This document shows, piece by piece, positions 25,220 through 38,946 of a stretch of DNA of 64,000 nt (position 1 is its first letter; each line of letters starts with the position of its first letter). The stretch comes from Pseudomonas fluorescens (GTDB lineage: Bacteria; Pseudomonadota; Gammaproteobacteria; Pseudomonadales; Pseudomonadaceae), in contig NZ_CP012830.1 in NCBI RefSeq assembly GCF_001307155.1, positions 3,346,501 through 3,410,500 of the forward strand. The letters run 5' to 3'. Position numbers and translations under genes: made by a program. A model generated the notes under the pieces. That model saw only the letters and a program-made list of their open reading frames with translations. It had not been told where the DNA came from and did not search any database.

Positions 25220-26001
25220 TGAAAAAGCTATTTGCTGTACTGATTCTTGCTGCGTTGCCTGTCTTGTCCTTCGCGGCCGAGCACGGCGGTCCAGAGCTCG
25301 AAAAAGTCGATATCGACGTCTCCGATAAAGCGGCAATGCAAGATGGCGCGCGTACGTTCGCCAACTACTGCATGGGTTGCCACAGTGCCAAGTTCCAGCG
25401 CTATGAGCGCGTTGCCGACGATCTGGGGATTCCTCACGATCTGATGCTGAAGAACCTGGTGTTCACGGGCGCCAAGATCGGTGACCACATGAGCATCGGC
25501 ATGCAGCCGGCAGACGCCAAGTCCTGGTTCGGCGCTGCGCCGCCCGACCTGACGCTGGTGGCTCGCGTTCGTGGTACTGACTGGCTCTACGGCTACCTGC
25601 GGTCGTTCTATGAAGACCCGACTCGTCCTTGGGGTGTGAACAACAAGGTGTTCCCGAACGTCGGTATGCCTAACGTTTTGGTCGGCCTGCAGGGTCGTCA
25701 GGTGGTAGGCTGCAAACAAGTTCAAATCGTCGAAGGCGGCAAGAAGCAGTATGATCCTCTGACCGGCACGCCGCTGACTCATGAAGCGTGCGATCAGCTG
25801 ACCATCGTGCCAAAAACCGGTGCTCTGAACGAGCAGCAGTTCGACGAGAAGGTCAAGAATCTGGTGACCTTCCTGGCCTATTCGGCCAACCCGGTGAAGC
25901 TGCAGCATCAGCGCATCGGTACCTATGTGTTGCTGTACCTGGCGTTCTTCTTCGTATTCGCTTACCTGCTCAAGCGTGAATACTGGAAAGACGTGCATTG
26001 A
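25219..26001 (+). CDS. petC: Cytochrome c1 subunit of the bc1 complex
   Basis: The 260-residue protein has a cleavable signal peptide (KKLFAVLILAALPVLSFA), a single c-type heme motif CMGCH at residues 51-55 and a C-terminal membrane anchor (TYVLLYLAFFFVFAYLL), leaving the heme domain in the periplasm. The sixth heme ligand is probably a Met in the segment around VGMPNVL. It accepts electrons from the Rieske cluster and hands them to soluble cytochrome c. It closes the petABC operon; a long hairpin and T-run follow. Confidence 0.97.
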   Translation: MKKLFAVLILAALPVLSFAAEHGGPELEKVDIDVSDKAAMQDGARTFANYCMGCHSAKFQRYERVADDLGIPHDLMLKNLVFTGAKIGDHMSIGMQPADAKSWFGAAPPDLTLVARVRGTDWLYGYLRSFYEDPTRPWGVNNKVFPNVGMPNVLVGLQGRQVVGCKQVQIVEGGKKQYDPLTGTPLTHEACDQLTIVPKTGALNEQQFDEKVKNLVTFLAYSANPVKLQHQRIGTYVLLYLAFFFVFAYLLKREYWKDVH

Positions 26002-26027
26002 TAAAGCTTTAAGTAATTGCTGTTAAT

Positions 26028-26114
26028 CGCGCGCGCCCAAGGGCGTCTCTGAAGGTGTAACGAGTCTGGTCATCCAGACGTTACGGGAGGCGCCCTTTGG
26101 GCGCGCGCGTTTTT
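26028..26114 (+). terminator. Large two-part hairpin terminator of petABC
   Basis: The outer arms CGCGCGCGCCCAAGGGCG (26028-26045) and CGCCCTTTGGGCGCGCGCG (26091-26109) pair with a single bulge. Inside is a second stem GTAAC...GTTAC with GTCTGG/CCAGAC. A T-run follows at 26110-26114. It lies just in front of sspA, so sspA may have its own promoter or depend on readthrough. Confidence 0.85.
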
Positions 26115-26151
26115 CCGCTCCCGATAATTTCTACAAGCGAGGAGGACCGCC

Positions 26152-26769
26152 ATGGGCGTGACCAATCGGTTGGCCTGTTACTCCGACCCCGCCGACCACT
26201 ATTCCCACCGAGTGCGTATCGTACTGGCAGAGAAGGGTGTCAGCGCCGAGATCATCAGTGTGGAGGCGGGCCGTCAGCCGCCAAAGCTGATCGAAGTGAA
26301 CCCTTACGGCAGCTTGCCCACCCTGGTCGATCGTGACCTGGCGTTGTGGGAGTCGACCGTGGTGATGGAATATCTGGATGAGCGTTACCCGCATCCACCT
26401 CTGCTGCCGGTTTATCCGGTGGCGCGTGCCAACAGTCGTCTGCTGATTCACCGTATTCAACGTGACTGGTGTGTTCTGGTGGATCTGATTCTGGATTCGC
26501 GGACCAAGGAGCCGGCACGTGTGCAGGCTCGCAAGGAATTGCGTGAGAGCCTGACTGGCGTTTCGCCGCTGTTCGCCGACAAGCCGTTTTTCTTGAGTGA
26601 GGAACAAAGTCTGGTGGATTGTTGCCTACTGCCAATACTCTGGCGCTTACCGATTCTGGGTATTGAACTGCCGCGGCCTGCCAAGCCGCTGCTTGATTAC
26701 ATGGAGCGCCAGTTTGCGCGTGAGGCTTTCCAGGCGAGTCTGTCTGGTGTCGAACGCGATATGCGCTGA
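26152..26769 (+). CDS. sspA: Stringent starvation protein A
   Basis: A 205-residue glutathione-S-transferase-fold protein. The N-terminal thioredoxin-like half ([61 protein letters not shown]) is followed by the all-helical half. SspA binds RNA polymerase and acts in stress response and virulence; it is not a working transferase in E. coli. The start has GAGGAGG nearby upstream. sspB begins 16 bases after its stop codon, the usual operon. Confidence 0.96.
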   Translation: MGVTNRLACYSDPADHYSHRVRIVLAEKGVSAEIISVEAGRQPPKLIEVNPYGSLPTLVDRDLALWESTVVMEYLDERYPHPPLLPVYPVARANSRLLIHRIQRDWCVLVDLILDSRTKEPARVQARKELRESLTGVSPLFADKPFFLSEEQSLVDCCLLPILWRLPILGIELPRPAKPLLDYMERQFAREAFQASLSGVERDMR

Positions 26770-26785
26770 GGCTTAAGGAGCCGCT

Positions 26786-27199
26786 ATGAACTCCAGTCGA
26801 CCTTATTTGGTCCGCGCGCTCTATGAGTGGATTGTGGACAACGATTGCACCCCGCACCTGCTGGTCAATTCCGAGTATCCGTCGGTGCAGGTGCCGCAAG
26901 GCTTTGCCAGCGACGGACAAATTGTCCTGAACGTATCGCCTGCGGCGGTGCGCCATCTGCACATGGATAATGATGCGGTCAGCTTTGAAGGGCGCTTCGG
27001 TGGCGTGCCGCATACGCTGTACGTGCCTATCGCTGCGATCCTCGGCATTTACGCCCGGGAGAACGGTCAGGGCATGGTGTTCGATCTGGAATCGCCTATG
27101 GAAGACGAGGAAGAGATCGAGCCGGATGATGATCTTCCACCACCCGACAGCGAGCCACCGCGTCCAAGCGGCAGGCCAAGCCTGAAGGTAGTGAAGTAA
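26786..27199 (+). CDS. sspB: ClpXP adaptor protein SspB
   Basis: A 137-residue specificity factor that binds ssrA-tagged peptides and delivers them to ClpXP. The folded N-terminal domain (SSRPYLVRALYEWIVDNDCTPHLL; VNVS-like VLNVSPAAVRHL; FGGVPHTLYVPI) is followed by an acidic flexible linker (EDEEEIEPDDDLPPPD). The C-terminal ClpX-docking tail RPSLKVVK is intact. AAGGAGC precedes the ATG. A terminator follows at 27207. Confidence 0.96.
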   Translation: MNSSRPYLVRALYEWIVDNDCTPHLLVNSEYPSVQVPQGFASDGQIVLNVSPAAVRHLHMDNDAVSFEGRFGGVPHTLYVPIAAILGIYARENGQGMVFDLESPMEDEEEIEPDDDLPPPDSEPPRPSGRPSLKVVK

Positions 27200-27206
27200 T
27201 AAAAAA

Positions 27207-27232
27207 GGCGACCTGCAACGGTCGCCTTTTTT
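27207..27232 (+). terminator. Intrinsic terminator of sspAB
   Basis: Perfect 7-bp stem GGCGACC/GGTCGCC with loop TGCAAC and six T residues; an A-run precedes it, so it may also work on the minus strand. Confidence 0.94.
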
Positions 27233-27253
27233 GTGCCTGCTCTTCTGTAGGTC

Positions 27254-27317
27254 TGTAGGAGCAAAGCTTGCTCGCGATGGCGGCCTCAAGGACGCCATCG
27301 CCGGCAAGCCGTGCTCC
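27254..27317. repeat. REP-like palindrome (GTAGGAGC type)
   Basis: An imperfect palindrome from GTAGGAGCAAAGCTTGCTCG to the complementary GGCAAGCCGTGCTCC, with the arms GATGGCG/CGCCATC in the middle. It belongs to the same class as the tandem units at 50584-50829 and lies between convergent sspB and dolP. Confidence 0.85.
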
Positions 27318-27337
27318 GGCAGGGGGCGCGGCAGGTA

Positions 27338-28969
<1,632 letters not shown>

Positions 28970-28970
<1 letters not shown>

Positions 28971-30781
28971 CAGCGCGGCGTATCAGGCAGGCGTTGAACC
29001 TGGCCATTGATGAACTGTGCCCATGGCAGTTGACGCTGAACGCGTTGCGACGAGGTCATGCTCAGGGTGCCCGACTGACCTTCGATGGTGCTGTCTGGCA
29101 GTGTCTTGAGTTGGCCCAGGCGCGGCGCCAGGCGATAGGCGTCGACGCCCATTGCGTAAAGGCGGCCCAGGCTGCCCGCAGCTTGCGGCCATTGAGCGGT
29201 CACTTGTCTGCGCAGCGGGTCGTTGGCGTCCAGCAGCCATGGGGTTTCGCAGAAGCGAACGCCGTTCATGTCGTTGTACTGGTTCTGGTCGCCGCTGGCG
29301 CTGAATACGTGGGACGTGGCGTAAACCGGTACGTCACCTGCGTATTGGAAGTTCAGCGTTGGCTTGATCTGCTGGGCTTGCTGCGGTGTCGAGGCGAGGA
29401 AAATGAACTCGATGTCCTGGCGGCGCGAAGGCTGTGCAGCGACCTGCGAGCCTACGGTGCTTTGCAGACTCTTGGCGCGACCTTCGCTCTGACGCAGCTG
29501 GAACAGGTCGGCGATTTGCTGAGCCAGGGCTACCGGCTGATCAACGCGTTCAATGCCCACGACGGTACCGCCGTTGGCTTCCCAGTCCTGGCGGAAGGCT
29601 TTGAGCACGCGATCGCCCCATTCGCCTTTCGGCACCAGTGCGGCGGCGCGGTGCAGGCCATCGGCGCGTGCCCGGCGGGAAACTTCGCGGGCTTCGTCTT
29701 CGGCAGCCAGGCCGAACTGGAACAGTTGGGCTGGTCCTTGCTCGCCTTCGCTGTAGTTCAGCGCCAGCGTGGTGATCGGCAGTTGCGGGCGAGCGCTGAG
29801 TTGTTTGACTAGCGGTTTTTCCAGCGGGCCGATGACCAGTTGCACGCCGTCGGCTTGTGCCTTGCGATAGAAGTCGTCCAGCGAGGTCAGGTGCGAGCTG
29901 TCATAGAACTCGATGGCAGGCGGCTTCTGCCCGGCTTGTTGAGCCTGGTAGTGAGCCGCCATGAAACCTTCGCGCAGTGCCTTGGCGACCGATGCCAGCG
30001 GACCGTCTTGCGGCAGCAGCAGGCCGATCTTGCTGATCGGTTGGCTGGCCAGTTCCTTGAGTTTGGTCAAAGGCAGTGGCAGCACAAGTGCAGCGGGGTG
30101 TTTGGGGTGCTGGGCGCGCCAGTTGTCGATGGCGGCCTGCTGCTGTTCCAGCGTAGCGGCGTTTTTCACCGCCACGGCCAGGCTCATCCAGCCGCCGAGG
30201 TCGTCGGTGGTGATGGGTTGCAGTTGATCGGCCGGCAAGGACGCAATGAGTGCCCAGATGGCCTCGTGGTTTTTGCTGGCCGCGTCATCCTTGAGCAGTG
30301 GGGCGATAAAGATGCGTTCGCGGGCGGCGGCCAGGGTCTGACCGTCGGCTTCAAGGGCGCGCGCATGGACGGTGCCAGTGCGTACTTGCTGCTCGACCGG
30401 CATCTCGCTCAGGTGTTGCTGGCTCGGATGGCTCAAGGCGGTCAGTGCTGCCTTGGGCTGGTTGCGAGTCATCGCCAGTTCGGCGGCCAGGGTGCTGGCG
30501 TATACCTGTTGGCCGGGTTTCAACTGGTCCATTGGGACCTGTTGAAGGATTTGTGCCGACTGGCCGGCATTACCCTGGCGGTAGGCCAGGTCTGCCGCGC
30601 TCAGGCGCAACAAGGCGGCCTTCTCCGGCGTTTTGCTGGTGGCGGCCTGTTCGAGCAATTGCTCGATACTGGCATCCGCAGTCCGTGGAAGTTCGCCAAG
30701 GCTGGAGGAGGGCGAGCTGGCGCAAGCCGCCAACAGAGCAGCGAGGCAGAGGGCAGAGAACAGCCGCAGGCAAGCGATCAT
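28970..30781 (-). CDS. lpoA: Outer-membrane lipoprotein LpoA, activator of PBP1A
   Basis: A 603-residue lipoprotein with lipobox LAAC (Cys20) that reaches through peptidoglycan and stimulates PBP1A. The N-terminal third is a TPR-like helical domain (AALLRLSAADLAYRQGNAGQSAQIL), and the C-terminal half is a periplasmic-binding-protein-like domain (ISKIGLLLPQDGPLASVAKALREGFMA). The length equals that of pseudomonad LpoA. The ATG at 30781 is chosen because the signal peptide MIACLRLFSALCLAALLAAC starts there. It is divergent from rsmI and heads the operon to dolP. Confidence 0.93.
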
Positions 30782-30989
30782 GTAATGTTCCTGATACTCG
30801 ATCAAATTAGCGTGGAATTGTACCCAAGCGCTGGCCGGGGCGCGATGTTACTGGCGTGAAACCTTCAATTTAGGTCGTGTAAATGTTACGGCGATCAACA
30901 AAAGGGCGTGGAGCAAGATGATCGCTGCGCGTATTCAAGGCACTTCTACGCGCTACAATGCCGGTTTTACCGATCATGAGGTGTGCGCT

Positions 30990-31862
30990 TTGACTGCTCC
31001 AGGTGCTTTGAATTCCGTTGCTGGCTCGCTTTATGTGGTGGCGACGCCCATCGGCAACCTGGATGACATCAGTGCGCGGGCGCTGAAAATCTTGCGTGAC
31101 GTGGCGTTGATCGCGGCTGAAGACACTCGTCACTCCTTGCGGTTGCTGCAACATTTCGGGATCGCCACGCCGCTGGCGGCGTGTCATGAGCACAATGAGC
31201 GCGATGAAGGCAGTCGCTTCATCACGCGTTTGCTGGCTGGTGACAATGTCGCGCTGATCTCCGATGCGGGAACGCCGCTGATCTCTGATCCGGGTTATCA
31301 CCTGGTGCGTCAGGCGCGGGCTGCAGGTATCAATGTAGTGCCGGTTCCTGGTGCCTGCGCGCTGATTGCGGCGTTGTCTGCGGCGGGGTTGCCATCCGAC
31401 CGGTTCATCTTCGAAGGCTTTTTGCCGGCCAAGGCGGTGGGGCGACGTGCGCGCCTGGAGTCCATAAAGGAAGAGCCGCGTACGCTGATCTTTTACGAAG
31501 CGCCACACCGGATTCTCGAATGCTTGCAGGACATGGAGCTGGTATTTGGTCCTGAGCGTCCGGCGCTGCTCGCTCGCGAGCTGACCAAAACCTTCGAAAC
31601 CCTCAAGGGGCTGCCGTTGGCCGAGTTGCGTGCATTTGTCGAGAACGATAGCAATCAGCAGCGCGGCGAGTGTGTGGTGTTGGTGTCCGGTTGGTCGGCG
31701 CCTGAGAGTGAGGAGGCGGTGAGTAGCGAGGCGATGCGTATTCTCAATCTGCTGCTCGAGGAAATGCCGCTCAAGCGTGCTGCGGCGTTGGCGGCGCAAA
31801 TTACCGGTGAGCGCAAGAACGTTCTCTACCAGGTGGCCCTGGATAAACAGAAAGGCGAGTAA
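30990..31862 (+). CDS. rsmI: 16S rRNA 2'-O-methyltransferase RsmI
   Basis: A SAM-dependent tetrapyrrole-methylase-fold enzyme that methylates C1402 of 16S rRNA. The family signatures LYVVATPIGNLDDISARAL, EDTRHSLRLLQHFGI and LISDAGTPLISDPGY are complete, and FYEAPHR follows. The upstream reading frame begins at 30918 but has no family similarity. I propose the TTG at 30990 with GAGG 8 bases before it, giving MTAPGALNSVAGSLYVV; a GTG at 30981 is the alternative. The protein is then 290 residues. It is divergent from lpoA, as in E. coli. Confidence 0.93.
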   Translation: MTAPGALNSVAGSLYVVATPIGNLDDISARALKILRDVALIAAEDTRHSLRLLQHFGIATPLAACHEHNERDEGSRFITRLLAGDNVALISDAGTPLISDPGYHLVRQARAAGINVVPVPGACALIAALSAAGLPSDRFIFEGFLPAKAVGRRARLESIKEEPRTLIFYEAPHRILECLQDMELVFGPERPALLARELTKTFETLKGLPLAELRAFVENDSNQQRGECVVLVSGWSAPESEEAVSSEAMRILNLLLEEMPLKRAAALAAQITGERKNVLYQVALDKQKGE

Positions 31863-31935
31863 AAACGCGGGTTGTAGAGCGGCAAAAGGCTTTTATCGCT
31901 TGTTCTTCGGGCTCTCTGCCGTTAACCTTTGCGGC

Positions 31936-32291
31936 GGAGAGTCGATTGGACAGTCGCTGCCCTCTATGAAAATTAGGGGGGGGAGGAAAGTCCGGGCTCC
32001 ATAGGGCGAAGTGCCAGGTAATGCCTGGGAGGCGTGAGCCTACGGAAAGTGCCACAGAAAATAACCGCCTAAGCACTTCGGTGCCGGTAAGGGTGAAAAG
32101 GTGCGGTAAGAGCGCACCGCACGACTGGCAACAGTTCGTGGCTAGGTAAACCCCACTTGGAGCAAGACCAAATAGGGTCCCAAGGCGTGGCCCGCGCTGG
32201 GACCGGGTAGGTTGCTAAAGATGTCCAGTGATGGCCATCGTAGACGAATGACTGTTCAAGACAGAACCCGGCTTATAGATCGACTCTCCAC
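31936..32291 (+). ncRNA. rnpB: RNase P RNA (M1 RNA)
   Basis: The catalytic RNA of RNase P, which trims tRNA 5' leaders. The conserved core GAGGAAAGTCCGGGCTCC is at about 31981-31999, the distal CCTACGGAAAGTGCCACAGA and GTAAACCCC-type segments are present, and the 3' core ends with ACAGAACCCGGCTTATAG. The termini pair as AGAGTCGAT (31938) with ATCGACTCT (32279-32287). A T-run just after 32290 ends transcription. The position between rsmI and mraZ is usual for Pseudomonas. Ends are estimated to a few bases. Confidence 0.95.
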
Positions 32292-32590
32292 CTTTTTGTT
32301 CCTTCGGCTTGAATCTTTGGCGGAAGGACGTGGTAATACTGGTTGGCCATCTGCTGAGCCCCAAGCAGAGGCATTGATGTAGTGGCGATTACCCTCCCTG
32401 CTTGAATCAATAGCAGAAGCGCTTTTGTAATACCGAAAAAATCTTACTCTTAACAAATCACTTTAACTTCTGAACGTAGCCTTCAGTGCTGCTTCAAGTT
32501 ATTGAGCAAAATCATCCGCCAAATACTCGTAACCCCTTCTTTTACAGCGCTAAATCTCCGATCTGTAAGGGTTTTCCTTCAATCCGTGCC
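32292..32590. other. Non-coding gap between rnpB and the mra promoter
   Basis: I see no gene, repeat or RNA signature in these 299 bases apart from the T-rich end of the rnpB terminator. The stretch is AT-richer than its surroundings, as promoter-proximal DNA often is. Confidence 0.5.
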
Positions 32591-32620
32591 TTGACGGTGT
32601 GGTGGGCGCATTCCTATAGT
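32591..32620 (+). promoter_or_regulatory. Candidate sigma-70 promoter of the dcw cluster (Pmra)
   Basis: TTGACG (32591-32596) and TATAGT (32615-32620) are separated by 18 bases, giving a start near 32627. The promoter lies directly in front of the GTGG repeats and about 75 bases before mraZ. Confidence 0.72.
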
Positions 32621-32628
32621 GTGCGCAA

Positions 32629-32653
32629 GTGGCGGAAAGTGGCATGAAGTGGG
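32629..32653 (+). promoter_or_regulatory. MraZ operator: three GTGG repeats with 10-bp period
   Basis: GTGG occurs at 32629, 32639 and 32649 (GTGGC, GTGGC, GTGGG), exactly one helical turn apart, just downstream of the -10 element. MraZ of E. coli and other bacteria binds TGGGN repeats separated by five bases at the same place and represses its own cluster. Autoregulation here is inference from this match. Confidence 0.75.
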
Positions 32654-32694
32654 TTTTTTAAGCGTAAAACGCTAAAATTTGGAGAAACGCTGAC

Positions 32695-33150
32695 GTGTTT
32701 CGCGGAGCTAACGCTATCAGTCTCGATGCAAAAGGCCGTCTCGCCATGCCGAGCCGGTATCGTGACGAGCTCGTTTCGCGAAGTTCCGGGCAGTTAATTG
32801 TCACAATTGATGCCGTTGACCCTTGTTTATGTGTTTACCCGCTCGATGAGTGGGAGCTGATTGAAACCAAACTGCGCGCACTGCCTTCGCTTCGCGAAGA
32901 GAACCGTCGTTTGCAACGTTTGCTGATTGGTAATGCCGTCGACCTCGAGCTCGATGGCAGTGGTCGTTTTCTGGTTCCACCGCGTCTGCGCGAATACGCC
33001 AAATTGGATAAGCGCGCGATGCTGGTAGGTCAACTGAACAAGTTCCAATTGTGGGACGAGGATGCCTGGGATGCGGTTTCTGCTGCTGACCTGGCTGCTA
33101 TTCAACAACCGGGCGCTATGCCTGATGAACTGCGTGATTTGATCCTGTGA
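32695..33150 (+). CDS. mraZ: Transcriptional regulator MraZ
   Basis: A 151-residue protein with two AbrB-like (SpoVT/MraZ) domains: [25 protein letters not shown] at the start and [28 protein letters not shown] in the second half, both with the D-x-x-G-R-(L/F) signature. MraZ forms oligomeric rings and binds the repeats in its promoter. The start is GTG, with GGAG ten bases upstream. Its stop overlaps the rsmH start (GTGA). Confidence 0.97.
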   Translation: MFRGANAISLDAKGRLAMPSRYRDELVSRSSGQLIVTIDAVDPCLCVYPLDEWELIETKLRALPSLREENRRLQRLLIGNAVDLELDGSGRFLVPPRLREYAKLDKRAMLVGQLNKFQLWDEDAWDAVSAADLAAIQQPGAMPDELRDLIL

Positions 33151-34090
33151 CTATTGATAGCGGCTTTAACCACATCACCGTACTGCTTGACGAAGCCGTT
33201 GAGGCTCTCGCCGTACGCCCTGATGGCTGCTATCTGGATGGCACGTTCGGGCGCGGCGGGCATAGCCGCCTGATTCTCAGCCAGCTTGGACCCGATGGTA
33301 GGTTGCTGGGGTTCGACAAAGATCCTCAGGCGATTGCCACCGGGCAAACGCTAGCGGCCGAAGACGGCCGCTTTGTCGTTGTGCAGCGCAGCTTTGCCGA
33401 GCTCGGTTCGGAAGTTGCCGAACGCGGTCTGGCCGGCAAGGTCAGCGGCGTTCTGCTCGACCTGGGCGTGTCTTCGCCACAGCTCGACGACCCGGAACGT
33501 GGCTTCAGCTTCCTCAATGACGGCCCGCTGGACATGCGCATGGACCCGTCTCGCGGGATCAGTGCGGCAGAGTTCGTCAACACCGCACCCGTCGAAGAAA
33601 TTGCCCGTGTGTTCAAGGAATACGGCGAAGAGCGATTCTCCGGTCGTATGGCCCGTGCCGTGGCCGAGCGCCGCGATATCAAGCCCTTCGAGCGCACTGG
33701 CGATCTGGCTGAAGTCCTGAAAGTCGCCAACCCTGCCTGGGAGAAGGGCAAGAACCCGGCTACCCGCGCGTTCCAGGGCCTGCGAATTCACGTCAACAAC
33801 GAGTTGGGCGATCTTGAGACCGGCCTCGAAGCCGCGCTTGAAGCTCTCGAAGTCGGTGGTCGCCTGGTGGTGATCAGCTTCCACTCGCTGGAAGACCGCA
33901 TCGTCAAACAGTTCATGCGCAAACTGGTCAAGGGCGAAACCGACAACCTGCCGCGCAACCTGCCGGTACGTTTCGAAGCCTTTGTGCCGAAAATCAAGAT
34001 TCATGGCAAACCGCAGTTCGCTGGCGAAGCCGAACTCAAAGCCAACCCTCGTTCCCGTAGCGCCGTCATGCGTGTCGCGGAGAAACTTCG

Positions 34091-34094
<4 letters not shown>
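33147..34094 (+). CDS. rsmH: 16S rRNA (cytosine1402-N4)-methyltransferase RsmH
   Basis: A 315-residue SAM-dependent methyltransferase (MraW) that modifies the same 16S nucleotide as RsmI. Motif I is [16 protein letters not shown] (residues about 28-42), [20 protein letters not shown] and [15 protein letters not shown] are typical. The start is GTG at 33147 overlapping the mraZ stop. The end overlaps the ftsL start in the same GTGA style. Confidence 0.97.
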
Positions 34095-36122
<2,028 letters not shown>

Positions 36123-36123
<1 letters not shown>

Positions 36124-37586
36124 TGTCGCTTAGCCTGAACAAGATTTTCGCCCACGCTGACCGTGATCTATTGATTCGCGAACTAACCCTGGACAGCCGT
36201 AATGTCCGAGCGGGCGACCTGTTCCTGGCCGTCCCAGGCGCTAAATTCGACGGTCGTGCGCACATTGCCGATGCTTTGCAACGTGGTGCCGCCGCAGTCG
36301 CCTACGAAGTCGAAGGTGCGACTGTTCTGCCGATTACCGATGTGCCGCTGATTCCGGTCAAGGGCCTGGCCGCGCAATTGTCGGATATTGCCGGGCGTTT
36401 TTATGGCGACCCGAGCCGTAACCTGAACCTGGTTGGCGTGACCGGCACCAACGGCAAGACCAGCGTGACCCAACTGGTCGCGCAAGCGCTGGACCTGTTG
36501 GGGCAGCACTGCGGCATTGTTGGCACTCTGGGCACCGGTTTCTACGGCGCACTGGAAAGCGGCCTGCACACCACGCCGAACCCGATTGCAGTACAGGCAA
36601 CCCTGGCCGACCTGAAAAAGGCCGGCGCCAAAGCCGTGGCCATGGAAGTGTCCTCCCACGGCCTGGATCAAGGGCGGGTGACGGCATTGGCGTTCGATGT
36701 GGCGGTGATGACCAACCTGTCGCGCGATCACCTGGATTATCACGGGACCATGCAAGCCTATGGCGAGGCCAAGGCCAAGCTGTTTGCCTGGAACGATCTG
36801 AAGTGCCGGGTGATCAACCTGGACGACGCGTTCGGTCGGCAACTCGCGGCTGAAAAGGGTGAGTCGCGACTGATCACTTACAGTCTCGAAGACGCCAGCG
36901 CCTACCTCTATTGCCGTGAAGCGCAGTTCGACGATGAAGGCGTGCGCGCCACACTGGTAACGCCGCAGGGCGAACACCATTTACGCAGTGCCTTGCTCGG
37001 CCGTTTCAACCTGAGCAACGTACTGGCCGCTGTCGGTGCCTTGCTCGGTCTGGATTACGCGCTGGATGAAATCCTCCACGTACTGCCACAACTCGAAGGT
37101 CCGGCCGGTCGCATGCAGCGTCTGGGCGGCGGTACTCAGCCGCTGGTGGTGGTCGACTACGCCCATACCCCGGATGCGCTGGAAAAAGTCCTGATGGCCC
37201 TGCGTCCACACGCCAAGGGCAAATTGCTCTGCCTGTTCGGTTGCGGCGGTGACCGCGACCGCGGCAAGCGTCCGCTGATGGCCGAAGTGGTCGAGCGTCT
37301 GGCTGACGGCGTGCTGGTCACCGATGACAACCCGCGCAGCGAAGACCCTGCACAGATTTTCGACGACATCCGCGCCGGTTTCACGGCGGTGGATAACGTT
37401 CGATTCGTCGCCGGTCGTGGCCAGGCGATTGCCCAGTTGATCGCCAGCGCCAGCGCCGATGACGTGATTGTGCTGGCCGGTAAAGGTCATGAGGACTACC
37501 AGGAAATCAACGGCGTGCGCCATGACTTCTCCGATCTGGTGGAGGCCGACCGTGCCTTGACCGCGTGGGAGGTGGCCCATGCTTAA
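36123..37586 (+). CDS. murE: UDP-MurNAc-L-Ala-D-Glu:meso-diaminopimelate ligase MurE
   Basis: A 487-residue Mur ligase adding the third stem-peptide residue. The ATP-binding motif is GVTGTNGKTSVTQL (near residues 105-118), MEVSSHGLDQGR is the central signature, and DNPRSEDP marks specificity for meso-diaminopimelate as in Gram-negatives. It starts by overlapping the ftsI stop and ends eight bases into murF, so translation is coupled. Confidence 0.97.
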
Positions 37587-38946
37587 AGCCTTGAAATTGA
37601 GCGAAGTGGCTGGCCCATTGGCCGGCCGCCTGCTGACTGCCGACAGCAGCTTCGATGGCGTCAGCATCGACAGCCGGGCGATCAAGCCGGGCCAGTTGTT
37701 TGTCGCCCTGGCCGGGCCGCGTTTCGACGGTCATGACTACCTGAATGACGTGGCTGCCAAAGGCGCGGTCGCGGCCCTGGTCGAGCGTGAAGTGACGAAC
37801 TCCACGTTGCCTCAGCTACTGGTCACGGATACTCGTCAGGCCCTTGGCGAACTCGGCGCGCTGAACCGTGCGGCGTATTCGAACCCGGTCGCGGCGATTA
37901 CCGGCTCCAGCGGCAAAACCACGGTCAAGGAAATGCTCGCGAGCATCCTGCGCACGCGCGGTCCGGTACTGGCGACCCGTGGCAACCTGAACAATGACCT
38001 CGGCGTTCCGCTGACCTTGCTCGAACTGACTGCGGAACACACCGCAGCCGTTATCGAACTGGGTGCTTCGCGGATCGGCGAGATTGCCTACACCGTCGGC
38101 ATGACCAAGCCGCATGTAGCCGTGATCAACAACGCCGGGACCGCCCACGTCGGCGAATTCGGCGGCCCGGAAAAAATCGTTGAAGCCAAGGGCGAGATTC
38201 TCGAAGGGCTGGATGCCAATGGCGTCGCCGTTCTGAACCTCGACGACAAGGCGTTTGATATCTGGAAGAAGCGTGCCGCGGGTCGTCAGGTGCTGAGCTT
38301 TGCCCTGAACGACAGCCGTGCCGATTTCCATGCCACTGATCTGGCTCGAGACGTCCGCGGTTGCCCGTCCTTCACGCTGCACAGTCCGCAAGGCGTCGAA
38401 CAGGTTCAACTGAACCTGCTTGGCACCCACAACGTTGCCAATGCCTTGGCCGCCGCGGCTGCCGCGCATGCTCTGGGTGTGTCGCTGTTCGGTATCGCCA
38501 CGGGGTTGAATGCGGTGCAACCGGTCAAGGGCCGTGCCGTGGCGCAACTGGCGACCAATGGCATGCGCGTAATTGATGACTCTTACAACGCGAACCCCAC
38601 CTCAATGTGCGCCGCCGTTGATATACTCGCCGGCTTTTCCGGCCGCACCATTCTGGTGCTCGGAGATATTGGCGAGTTGGGCGAGTGGGCAGAGCAGGGG
38701 CACCGTGACGTTGGCGCGTACGCCAGCGGCAAGGTTTCCGCGCTTTATGCCGTTGGCCCGATGATGGCGCATGCTGTCGCAGCCTTCGGTGAACAGGCTC
38801 GCCACTTTGCCAATCAGGCTGATCTGATCGCGGCGCTGGGCGCCGAACACGATACAAACACCACTATTTTGATCAAGGGCTCGCGAAGCGCTGCGATGGA
38901 AAACGTCGTTGCGGCTTTGTGCGGTTCGAGCGGGGAGAACCATTAA
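37579..38946 (+). CDS. murF: UDP-MurNAc-tripeptide:D-Ala-D-Ala ligase MurF
   Basis: A 455-residue Mur ligase that adds the D-Ala-D-Ala dipeptide to give the UDP-MurNAc-pentapeptide. The ATP motif is [14 protein letters not shown] (near residues 108-121), with [11 protein letters not shown] and [13 protein letters not shown] further on and [11 protein letters not shown] near residue 333. It begins inside the end of murE and its stop shares a base with the mraY start. Confidence 0.97.
   Translation: MLKALKLSEVAGPLAGRLLTADSSFDGVSIDSRAIKPGQLFVALAGPRFDGHDYLNDVAAKGAVAALVEREVTNSTLPQLLVTDTRQALGELGALNRAAYSNPVAAITGSSGKTTVKEMLASILRTRGPVLATRGNLNNDLGVPLTLLELTAEHTAAVIELGASRIGEIAYTVGMTKPHVAVINNAGTAHVGEFGGPEKIVEAKGEILEGLDANGVAVLNLDDKAFDIWKKRAAGRQVLSFALNDSRADFHATDLARDVRGCPSFTLHSPQGVEQVQLNLLGTHNVANALAAAAAAHALGVSLFGIATGLNAVQPVKGRAVAQLATNGMRVIDDSYNANPTSMCAAVDILAGFSGRTILVLGDIGELGEWAEQGHRDVGAYASGKVSALYAVGPMMAHAVAAFGEQARHFANQADLIAALGAEHDTNTTILIKGSRSAAMENVVAALCGSSGENH

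Noticed and set aside
23957..25336. 459-codon minus-strand open frame across cytochrome b
   Set aside because: Runs antisense to petB and petC, which have full family signatures; composition is the typical mirror of GC-rich coding DNA.
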